Source: a virus. Taken from it: a stretch of 56,258 nt of DNA. Shown here one piece after another: positions 40,089 through 45,210 of this stretch. The stretch spans positions 2,959-59,216 of IMG/VR virus record IMGVR_UViG_3300030106_005597; one strand, 5' to 3'. The notes beneath the pieces were generated by a model. The model did not search any database and was not told the DNA's origin. It was given only the letters and a program-made list of their open reading frames with translations. A program made the position numbers and the translations under genes. Numbering within the stretch: position 1 is the first letter of the stretch; the number at the start of each line of letters is the position of its first letter.

Positions 40089-40550
40089 ATGATGAAAAAA
40101 TTATTATTATTGAAAAGGGGAGTTGATGTCATCCGTGGCACAAGCAAGAAAAAAGGCGAATCATCAGCAATTGGTAATATTATAAATGAAAAATTTCAAG
40201 GCAGATATTTTTTTGAAAGAGCTAAAACAAAAAAAGCAGATAAACATAGAGTTAGAGCAGCAAAATCTTATGCAAAATCTGTGCCAGATAGCTCTGCAAG
40301 ATTTGGTATAAAAACCTCAAAAGCTAAAGATAGATTAATATTAAAAACAAAATTAACAGCAAGAGAAACTGCTGTTGGTAGGAGATTATTTGAAAAATTT
40401 GCTCCAAAAAGAAATCCAGGTGGTCCAAAATCTCAAAGGCAAGGAAGATATGGTAGAATCATTGTACCAAAATCAGCTCTTAAAAGAGTAAAGGTTGATA
40501 GAAAATTGACTAGAGAAGTGCGTAAAGAACAAAAAGGTGGTATTGTTTAA
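40089..40550 (+). CDS. Unknown basic protein
   Basis: A 153-residue very basic protein (KADKHRVRAAKSYAKSVPDS, FAPKRNPGGPKSQRQGRYGR) with no recognised domain. The N-terminus MMKKLLLLKRGVDVIRG is similar in style to that of the next protein (MMKKLIESGLKV). Both may be virion or DNA-associated proteins expressed late from the promoter just upstream. The message appears nearly leaderless. Function unknown. Confidence 0.5.
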   Translation: MMKKLLLLKRGVDVIRGTSKKKGESSAIGNIINEKFQGRYFFERAKTKKADKHRVRAAKSYAKSVPDSSARFGIKTSKAKDRLILKTKLTARETAVGRRLFEKFAPKRNPGGPKSQRQGRYGRIIVPKSALKRVKVDRKLTREVRKEQKGGIV

Positions 40551-40553
40551 GCT

Positions 40554-41141
40554 ATGATGAAAAAATTAATTGAGAGTGGGTTAAAGGTAACGGCAACAAA
40601 AGAAGGCCGTAAAATGGCTAAAGAGGCTTTTAGGAAGGTATTTAAAAAACATAAAGCTGAAATTAGAAGAACTAAGAAAACAAAAGGAGCTGTACCAACT
40701 ATACCTTATCAATTAAAAAAAGCAGATCTTAAGAAAAAAATTAAGGGAACAAAGTTATTAACTAAAGCTGACATAAAAGCTGTTCCAGGTGCGAGAAGAA
40801 GAATTATTTTAAGAATTGAAAAAGCAAAGAAAGAAAGAAAAAGAGGTGGAAGACCTATTATATTTGGTAAGGCCTATGCATCTGATAAACGTGGTAAAGG
40901 TATGCAAATACCACTTGTATCTAAATTAGATAGACGTAAGATACAATCTGATATAAGTGAAAGTGTAAGAGCGTTTATGAAAAAGAAAACAGGTTTTAAA
41001 AAAGGAGGGGTTAAAAATGGTTATCGTAAGGGCGGGGATGTTGCAGCTCTTAAAGTTGTTGCAGCAAAACTCAAAAAAGCTTCCAAAGCTCACGCAGGTC
41101 AATCAAAAGTCCTAAAAAGAATTGTATCTAAATATGTTTAG
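40554..41141 (+). CDS. Basic protein with GGDVAALK motif
   Basis: A 195-residue Lys-rich protein. The C-terminus carries KKGGVKNGYRKGGDVAALKV followed by KLKKASKAHAGQSKVLKRIV, a module I recognise from marine phage structural proteins. The middle holds Arg/Lys clusters (KAKKERKRGGRPIIFGKAYA). It resembles the other Gly/Lys virion proteins of this genome at 46698 and 53101. It lies just before the terminase small subunit and overlaps a small gene by eight bases. Probably a virion component. Confidence 0.55.
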   Translation: MMKKLIESGLKVTATKEGRKMAKEAFRKVFKKHKAEIRRTKKTKGAVPTIPYQLKKADLKKKIKGTKLLTKADIKAVPGARRRIILRIEKAKKERKRGGRPIIFGKAYASDKRGKGMQIPLVSKLDRRKIQSDISESVRAFMKKKTGFKKGGVKNGYRKGGDVAALKVVAAKLKKASKAHAGQSKVLKRIVSKYV

Positions 41142-41259
41142 ATTAATAGAATTGTTTAAAAATCTTTTAAACTTAGATTATAGAGTTAGAAGATTAGAAC
41201 GTGCAAAATATTGGAAAGAGAAATATCATGGGACTAAAGAAAAAAGCATTAAGAACTGA
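41134..41259 (+). CDS. 41-residue amphipathic basic protein
   Basis: The frame reads MFRLIELFKNLLNLDYRVRR and LERAKYWKEKYHGTKEKSIK: an amphipathic N-terminal helix followed by a basic helix. It overlaps the previous gene by eight bases and the terminase small subunit by 32. Small proteins of this kind precede terminase genes in related phages in my recollection. Function unknown. Confidence 0.55.
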   Translation: MFRLIELFKNLLNLDYRVRRLERAKYWKEKYHGTKEKSIKN

Positions 41260-41752
41260 ATCAGATCTTACTCCTAAACAAAAAATGTTTGTTGAGATCT
41301 ATGTCAAAGATTGGGGATCTATTACACAAGCTGAGGCTTTAAAACGTGCTGGCTATGTTTGTAAAAATGAAAATGATTATGGATCCATTGCATCAAGATT
41401 GCTTTCAAGAAAAGCAAACCCTCATGTTGCGAACTATTTTGATAAAAGATTTAGTAAAGAACTTAAAATGTATGAAGGTGACAACCTCAGAAGATTCAAA
41501 AGATTAGATAGGCTTGCAGATAAAGCTGAGAAGAAAGATCAATACGCAGCTGCGATCAATGCAGAATATAGATCTGGACAATTAGCTGGTGCCTATGTTG
41601 ACAGAAAAGAAGTTAGAGTAACAGGTCTGGAGGGTATGTCACGTGAAGAACTTGAAAACAAACTCAAAGAGCTTGACAAAAAAATCGATGGTTACAACGC
41701 CAAAACGATTGAAGTTGAGCCAGAGCACGTTGAACAAATTGAAAAAAGCTAA
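41228..41752 (+). CDS. terS: Terminase small subunit
   Basis: A 174-residue protein of the Terminase_2-like family that recognises phage DNA for packaging. The N-terminal helix-turn-helix region is seen in DLTPKQKMFVEIYVKDWGSI, TQAEALKRAGYV and ASRLLSRKANPHVANYFDKR; the middle is a coiled coil for oligomerisation (LRRFKRLDRLADKAEKKDQY) and the C-terminus is acidic. I use ATG 41228 (GGAAAGAG upstream). It is unusually far, about 3.5 kb, from the large subunit gene, with the GC-rich island between them. Confidence 0.75.
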   Translation: MGLKKKALRTESDLTPKQKMFVEIYVKDWGSITQAEALKRAGYVCKNENDYGSIASRLLSRKANPHVANYFDKRFSKELKMYEGDNLRRFKRLDRLADKAEKKDQYAAAINAEYRSGQLAGAYVDRKEVRVTGLEGMSREELENKLKELDKKIDGYNAKTIEVEPEHVEQIEKS

Positions 41753-41852
41753 TTGGTCTGAGTGGGTCAAAGCTTTTAATCAAGTACATAACTCTACCAT
41801 GTTTACTTCTATTGGAATTATAAATGTAAACATAGATGAAGAAAAAAATTAG
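41739..41852 (+). CDS. 37-residue protein with TTG start
   Basis: The frame gives MKKANWSEWVKAFNQVHNST and MFTSIGIINVNIDEEKN, which looks like a real small protein with NWSEWVKAFN and SIGIINVNI motifs I have seen in marine phages. No ATG is available upstream in frame; TTG 41739 or TTG 41730 must serve. It overlaps the end of the terminase small subunit and, by 17 bases, the next gene. Function unknown. Confidence 0.5.
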   Translation: MKKANWSEWVKAFNQVHNSTMFTSIGIINVNIDEEKN

Positions 41853-42132
41853 CATACCTAAAAAAGTTAGAAGTGAAATTGAGAAATATCCAATGGTCTC
41901 GGTTGAGTGGTATGATATTGTATCCGACAGCTCATGGAGTACATTTGACCAGCTCAGGAAGGCGAAGCTGGCGACTTGTATAACCAAAGGACATTTGCTT
42001 AGTCAAACAAAAGGTGTTACTAGAGTATTTGGTGACTACTCATTTGGTGATGATGGTAAGAGTATTGAGTCAATAGGAAATACCACTGTTATCCCTAATT
42101 CTGTAATCAAAGATATAAAAAAACTGACTTGA
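41836..42132 (+). CDS. Conserved marine-phage protein
   Basis: A 98-residue protein with KYPMVSVEWYDIVSDSSWST, KLATCITKGHLLSQTKGVTR and VFGDYSFGDDGKSIESIGNT, a pattern widespread in marine phages; the WYDI-x-SDSSW stretch is characteristic. The fold is probably a small beta barrel. It overlaps the upstream small gene and its TGA overlaps the nuclease ATG. Function unknown, though it is regularly found near small nuclease genes. Confidence 0.65.
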   Translation: MKKKISIPKKVRSEIEKYPMVSVEWYDIVSDSSWSTFDQLRKAKLATCITKGHLLSQTKGVTRVFGDYSFGDDGKSIESIGNTTVIPNSVIKDIKKLT

Positions 42133-42533
42133 TGAAACGAAATATAAACCAAGAAAAATTACTATGGCATAGAACTAAAAAAGGCCTGACTGAATGCTAT
42201 CTAACCCGCATAGAAACTAGCACAATCAATGGTGTTCCTGATGTTCATGGTGTTCACAAAAGCGGAATATTTTGGATTGAATTAAAATCAGATCAACTCA
42301 GTTATCCCAAGCTTAATAAATGGCAAATAGTATGGATTAATAAATATATTAAGGCAGGTGGTAATGTTTTTATCTTGAAAGAGACCCTCTCGAAGAGGTC
42401 TCTTAAACTCTACAGACCAGTGTCCGTGTTTACGGATCCTCGTTCACTGGTGCCGTGTCGCTCGTTCTCGTTTCCTTTACGATGGCCAACGGTGCAGCAG
42501 GAGCTGGTGAATCTTCTCCAGGAGGCAGCGTGA
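42132..42533 (+). CDS. VRR-NUC nuclease
   Basis: A 133-residue nuclease with the VRR-NUC fold: NGVPDVHGVHKSGIFWIELK gives the catalytic PD and E-x-K, followed by YPKLNKWQIVWINKYIKAGG and VFILKETLS. Phage members process branched or recombining DNA. The natural domain ends near residue 93; the last 35 to 40 residues (PVSVFTDPRSLVPCRSFSFP on) are read through two hairpins and the first CTCGTTCTCGTTT repeat into the GC-rich island, and probably are not part of the fold. The start overlaps the previous stop (TGATG). Confidence 0.8.
   Translation: MKRNINQEKLLWHRTKKGLTECYLTRIETSTINGVPDVHGVHKSGIFWIELKSDQLSYPKLNKWQIVWINKYIKAGGNVFILKETLSKRSLKLYRPVSVFTDPRSLVPCRSFSFPLRWPTVQQELVNLLQEAA
42380..42403 (+). 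other. Hairpin inside the nuclease gene end
   Basis: AGAGACCCTCT-CGA-AGAGGTCTCT pairs along 10 bp with one bulged C. It lies at the end of the conserved VRR-NUC domain coding region and may be an internal terminator or the start of the structured island. Confidence 0.55.
42416..42451 (+). other. Nested hairpin
   Basis: An outer stem ACCAGTG/CACTGGT (42416-42422 with 42445-42451) encloses an inner hairpin TCCGT-GTTT-ACGGA (42423-42436). Perfect pairing in both stems suggests selection for RNA or DNA structure although it is in a reading frame. Confidence 0.55.
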
Positions 42534-42840
42534 AGCTCGTTCTCGTTTCAAGACCTCCTTCCTCGTTCTCGTTTATAGACACAGAACAGGGGCCCCTGGA
42601 TCTGCAGCTGGGGCTAACCCCCCAGGGAAGCTCGTGTCGTTTCTCGCCCTCGTTTCTTTCCCTCTTTGTTAGTTAGCGGGGGCAAGAAACGACATCCCCT
42701 GCAGCTGGATCTCGTTCTCGTTTCAAAGGACACCGAAACCTCGTCCTCGTTCTACTAGGATAGCACCCCCCTGGATCTCCCAAAGCTGGGGAGCTACCCC
42801 CCAGCACCACAGATGTTCACCACATCTCGTTTACGTTAAC
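42461..42840. repeat. GC-rich island with two repeat families
   Basis: CTCGTTCTCGTTT is present in four exact copies (42461, 42536, 42562, 42711), with variants at 42740 and 42826. CTGCAGCTGG occurs at 42602 and 42699, and again at 42884. Two similar G/C hairpins, CTGGGG...CCCCAG (42608-42625) and GCTGGGG...CCCCAGC (42785-42805), follow this pattern, and a long stem pairs GTCGTTTCT at 42636 with AGAAACGAC at 42685. I see no convincing gene between 42534 and 43061. The base composition differs sharply from the AT-rich surroundings. Confidence 0.75.
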
Positions 42841-42945
42841 AAATGTAAAGGTTTGATACCTCGTTTTAGGAGGGGACTGGCACCTGCAGCTGGAGGCTGA
42901 TGACATCTAGGACTCCGCTGCTGGTAAAAGCTCGAAAGAAAGGAC

Positions 42946-42974
42946 TTGACATCTATCCCATCATATCTTATGTA
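42946..42974 (+). promoter_or_regulatory. Promoter within the GC-rich island
   Basis: Consensus TTGACA (42946-42951), 17-base spacer, TATGTA (42969-42974). The expected start is about 42981, which is exactly the first base of the structured leader below. Confidence 0.6.
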
Positions 42975-42980
42975 AGCATA

Positions 42981-43038
42981 GATCCTTGTAGCTGGTGCCT
43001 GTGCAACGAAGGGCAAGCCCTACCAATGCGCAAGGATC
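42981..43038 (+). promoter_or_regulatory. Candidate structured RNA leader
   Basis: GATCCTTG (42981-42988) pairs perfectly with CAAGGATC (43031-43038). The enclosed 42 bases contain GGGC-AA-GCCC (43011-43020) and a possible GGT/ACC pairing. The transcript from the promoter at 42946 would begin at the first base of the outer stem, and the AGGAGG site of the 43062 gene lies 13 bases after it. It could be a riboswitch-like leader, a processing signal or a small RNA. It matches no riboswitch class that I recognise. Confidence 0.5.
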
Positions 43039-43061
43039 CTTAACTAACAAAGGAGGATCTC

Positions 43062-43355
43062 ATGATCAGTAAAAAACTAATAAATCAAATGAACGAGTAT
43101 TACGGATGTGAATACATTGTTACGGAAAAGCCGAAGAAGCAAAAGCTGCCGAAGAAGCAAAAGCTCAAGACAATTGTTGAACAAATCAACAAAGAGAATG
43201 CGCCACCGGATGGCTGGAGAAAGGAAGATGCCGCACCGAAGGATCCTGGTCCTCGCCCGGGTAAAGTATACGCTTTGACTGGCGGACCCGGCACAGCATG
43301 CATCGCTGCAGGTAACAGCTGGGAAGAAAGTGTGGTGAAGGAGGATGAAGCCTGA
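43062..43355 (+). CDS. Unknown protein in the GC-rich island
   Basis: A 97-residue protein with AGGAGG five bases before the ATG. The N-terminal third is AT-rich in codon use and Lys-rich (EYIVTEKPKKQKLPKKQKLK). The C-terminal half is GC-rich and Gly/Pro-rich (PGPRPGKVYALTGGPGTACI), unlike neighbouring genes. A structured leader and a consensus promoter stand upstream, so it is probably expressed. No family recognised. The change in composition within the gene suggests that it was joined to, or has been altered by, the surrounding island. Confidence 0.5.
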   Translation: MISKKLINQMNEYYGCEYIVTEKPKKQKLPKKQKLKTIVEQINKENAPPDGWRKEDAAPKDPGPRPGKVYALTGGPGTACIAAGNSWEESVVKEDEA

Positions 43356-43366
43356 CCTGGCTAGTG

Positions 43367-43456
43367 ATGTACCTCATCGTGCTTTTCATATGGCCAACCT
43401 TCGCGTTGGCCATAGGTGCAGCTGTCGTCCTCGCGCTCGTTGGGGTGCTCGGGTGA
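43367..43456 (+). CDS. Possible 29-residue membrane peptide
   Basis: The frame encodes MYLIVLFIWPTFALAIGAAV and VLALVGVLG, a near-perfect membrane helix. It opens 11 bases after the stop of the 43062 gene. A CTG at 43352 in the same frame is best spaced from an AGGAGG site (43339-43344), so the true start may be upstream of the ATG. Because GC-rich DNA gives chance hydrophobic frames, this is a tentative call. Confidence 0.35.
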   Translation: MYLIVLFIWPTFALAIGAAVVLALVGVLG

Positions 43457-43596
43457 GTCTCGCTCGTTTGAAGCAGGAGCTGCTGGATCCAGGAACTGCT
43501 GGTGGTGAGCTTCCCCCCGTGCTGTACATGATTCTGATGCAAGTTCATAGATTCGCTTTTTAGAATGGTTCTAAAAAATAATTGTTGTAATGCTCG

Positions 43597-43611
43597 TGGG
43601 ATTTGATAAGA
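43597..43611 (+). promoter_or_regulatory. 15-bp repeated promoter-region motif, copy 1
   Basis: TGGGATTTGATAAGA occurs here and, exactly, at 44391-44405. A TTGTTG lies 14 bases upstream. It is found in the spacer before the 43696 gene, about 85 bases from the start. Within 43457-43695 I otherwise see only A/T-rich sequence and the end of the island. Confidence 0.55.
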
Positions 43612-43695
43612 GAATGATGCGACTATCTTTTTTGGAAGTTTTAGATAGCACCTAAAGAAAAACTTTCATACTAACAATTAACAAAAGGAAAAGAT

Positions 43696-44133
43696 ATGGG
43701 ACTAGATCAACACGCACATCTTCGAGGTCATAAGGTAGATTGGGAAAAATACTACTCGGACAACGAAGTTGAAAGTAAAGACGAACATGAAAAAGTTTTT
43801 GTTTGGCGAAAGCACGCTCGACTTCAACAGTTCATGTCAGCAAAGTGGGATGAACAAAACACCAACCACAACCACGAAGGACACCTTGCACATCTGGGCT
43901 TTAACGCAGATCAAGACGCACCTGTCTATATAACAGAAAAGGTCGCTAAAGAGTTAGCCGAGCAAATACAAGAGGGCTATAAAGACTATGTCGCTGAAGA
44001 TGGTTTCTTCTGGGGTCAGCAGTTCCAAGAAGAGAGTGTCAAGGAGTACAAGGAACAAGACATCAAGTTCTTGAAGTTCTGTGAACAAGCTATCAACGAC
44101 AAGAAGGTCGTTGAATATTGGTGTAGTTGGTAA
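43696..44133 (+). CDS. Conserved phage protein of unknown function
   Basis: A 145-residue acidic, His- and Trp-rich protein starting MGLDQHAHLRGHKVDWEKYY, with KVFVWRKHARLQQFMSAKWD and GFFWGQQFQEESVKEYKEQD. The MGLDQ-x-A start and WRKH-x-x-LQ pattern are ones I know from many marine phages, sometimes in early regions. An AAAGGAAAAG site stands upstream. The His cluster (NTNHNHEGHLAHLG) could bind metal. It has the duplicated TGGGATTTGATAAGA motif upstream. Function unknown. Confidence 0.65.
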   Translation: MGLDQHAHLRGHKVDWEKYYSDNEVESKDEHEKVFVWRKHARLQQFMSAKWDEQNTNHNHEGHLAHLGFNADQDAPVYITEKVAKELAEQIQEGYKDYVAEDGFFWGQQFQEESVKEYKEQDIKFLKFCEQAINDKKVVEYWCSW

Positions 44134-44375
44134 TGAAGTTTAAAATTAAAAGCGAGGCGACAGGTGTCGCCTCGCCTCGCTCGTCATCTCGTAAGTTGAA
44201 TGGTAATAAAAAAATTAAAACTGGGGAACAGCACCAGAGGGAGTTCACCAAAATGATTGATAAATTGTTTGATGAAATAGACGCACAACTAGAAGTTGAG
44301 CCTAAAGGGGTAAGAATTACACCAAAAACAATTATTAATATGATTAATAAAAAAGATAAAAAAAAGTTAAATTAG
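44133..44375 (+). CDS. Unknown small basic protein
   Basis: An 80-residue protein reading MKFKIKSEATGVASPRSSSR, then KTGEQHQREFTKMIDKLFDE and a Lys-rich end. The ATG overlaps the previous stop (TAATG). A perfect GC-rich hairpin lies in codons 7-15, so the true start might instead be ATG 44254 (MIDKLFDEIDAQL), which has GGGAG upstream. The body looks helical. Function unknown. Confidence 0.45.
   Translation: MKFKIKSEATGVASPRSSSRKLNGNKKIKTGEQHQREFTKMIDKLFDEIDAQLEVEPKGVRITPKTIINMINKKDKKKLN
44152..44175 (+). terminator. GC-rich perfect hairpin
   Basis: GCGAGGCGAC-AGGT-GTCGCCTCGC is a perfect 10-bp, almost all-GC stem, 19 bases after the stop of the 43696 gene. It could terminate that gene or block translation of the overlapping frame. 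It is followed by CTCGCTCGTCATCTCG, reminiscent of the CTCGTTCTCG repeats. Confidence 0.55.
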
Positions 44376-44390
44376 CTATTGCAATAAGTA

Positions 44391-44405
44391 TGGGATTTGA
44401 TAAGA
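44391..44405 (+). promoter_or_regulatory. 15-bp repeated promoter-region motif, copy 2
   Basis: An exact second copy of TGGGATTTGATAAGA, preceded by TTGCAA, 46 bases before the ATG at 44451. Both copies are in spacers ahead of early-type genes, which suggests a shared promoter or operator. Confidence 0.6.
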
Positions 44406-44450
44406 CAAGCAAGTATTCATAAGAATACATAACTTAACAAAGAGGTAAAA

Positions 44451-44783
44451 ATGCCAAATGCAATAAAGAGAGTTAAGCAAGAAGAAAAAAAAGTTATTCT
44501 TGCATATGCTCAATTAAAGCTAAAAGCAAATAGACTATCTAAAGAGTTGGACACAATGAAACAGAATGTTGTTGATGTGTTCGAGAGGTCTAATCAAAAC
44601 TTAATTATTGTTCAAGATGAACATGGCAATAATTATGGACTACAAAAAATAAATCGTAAGAGAAAGAAATTTGAAACAGCAAATTTCAAGATTGCTCACA
44701 ATGATTTATTCAACAAGTTCTGTACTGAAATAGAATATCAAGAGTACAAAGCAATAGGGAGTGATGCTGATGCCCAACAATAG
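44451..44783 (+). CDS. Unknown helical protein
   Basis: A 110-residue protein with a coiled N-terminal half (AQLKLKANRLSKELDTMKQN) and IVQDEHGNNYGLQKINRKRK. An AGAGG site precedes the ATG, and the repeated 15-bp motif lies upstream. It overlaps the next gene by 14 bases. No family recognised; small coiled-coil proteins of this type may bind host factors. Confidence 0.55.
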   Translation: MPNAIKRVKQEEKKVILAYAQLKLKANRLSKELDTMKQNVVDVFERSNQNLIIVQDEHGNNYGLQKINRKRKKFETANFKIAHNDLFNKFCTEIEYQEYKAIGSDADAQQ

Positions 44784-45036
44784 TTTAATCAACATTGCTC
44801 AAGTATTAGCAAATAGAGTTGGCGAGAAATCGCCAACCCAACTATCTGATATGCTTATTAATAATGGTGCAAAAAAACAACTCAACTATGAGATCATGTT
44901 TCAATTATTAATGGGAGAGTGTGAAAAACATATATTAGAGAATGTAGGCAACCCAACTGTTGACGAATTTAAAAATAATATACTGACTAAATTCTCAACG
45001 TTGGTTCAGCAACTACACCCAACTAACGAAGAATAA
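44770..45036 (+). CDS. Unknown helical protein
   Basis: An 89-residue protein starting MPNNSLINIAQVLANRVGEK, with SPTQLSDMLINNGAKKQLNY and HILENVGNPTVDEFKNNILT. I chose ATG 44770, with GGGAG eight bases upstream. The PTQLSDMLINNG stretch resembles a small helix-turn-helix but is not diagnostic. It ends seven bases before a strong hairpin, which would close the operon ahead of terL. Confidence 0.5.
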   Translation: MPNNSLINIAQVLANRVGEKSPTQLSDMLINNGAKKQLNYEIMFQLLMGECEKHILENVGNPTVDEFKNNILTKFSTLVQQLHPTNEE

Positions 45037-45042
45037 ACCAAC

Positions 45043-45068
45043 AGCGTGGCCACTAGCGTGGCCACGCT
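45043..45068. terminator. Combined direct and inverted repeat before terL
   Basis: AGCGTGGCCA is directly repeated at 45043 and 45055, and the first copy pairs perfectly with TGGCCACGCT (45059-45068) around CTAGCG. No T-run follows. The remaining spacer to 45210 has a 12-base palindrome ATTTTTAAAAAT (45110-45121) and a mini-hairpin AGCG-AAA-CGCT. It could be a terminator, a terminase recognition site or both. Confidence 0.6.
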
Positions 45069-45167
45069 ACCACCACGCCTTAGAAGGCTCACAATCTTAA
45101 ACAACCTGCATTTTTAAAAATCGACAACCCGACCGCGTTGCCTGGACTGGCTTGCTGAGCGAAACGC

Positions 45168-45195
45168 TTTACAAAGCAATATACATAAATATACT
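45168..45195 (+). promoter_or_regulatory. Promoter of the large terminase gene
   Basis: TTTACA (45168-45173), 16-base spacer, TATACT (45190-45195). The expected start near 45202 leaves a leader of only about nine bases, with no clear Shine-Dalgarno before the ATG at 45211. Confidence 0.5.
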
Positions 45196-45210
45196 AGGGT
45201 CCCAAACGGT

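Noticed and set aside
40089-41141. Possible toxin-antitoxin pair made of the two adjacent basic proteins
   Set aside because: Both are strongly basic, with virion-type Lys/Gly motifs in the second; neither has a toxin or antitoxin signature.
42455-42676. 73-codon frame in the GC-rich island
   Set aside because: No good ribosome site, low-complexity Ser/Pro/Leu text made of the repeat translations; long frames are expected in GC-rich DNA.
42831-43016. Minus-strand 61-codon frame over the island promoter
   Set aside because: No start signal and unlike any protein; it covers the promoter and repeats of the other strand.
43498-43505. GCTGGTGG, identical to the E. coli Chi site
   Set aside because: An 8-mer in GC-rich sequence is not surprising, and Chi is species-specific; the host is not E. 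coli-like.
43345-43563. 72-codon Arg-rich frame after the 43062 gene
   Set aside because: The AGGAGG site abuts its ATG with no spacing and composition reflects GC-rich DNA; the overlapping membrane-peptide frame is slightly better.
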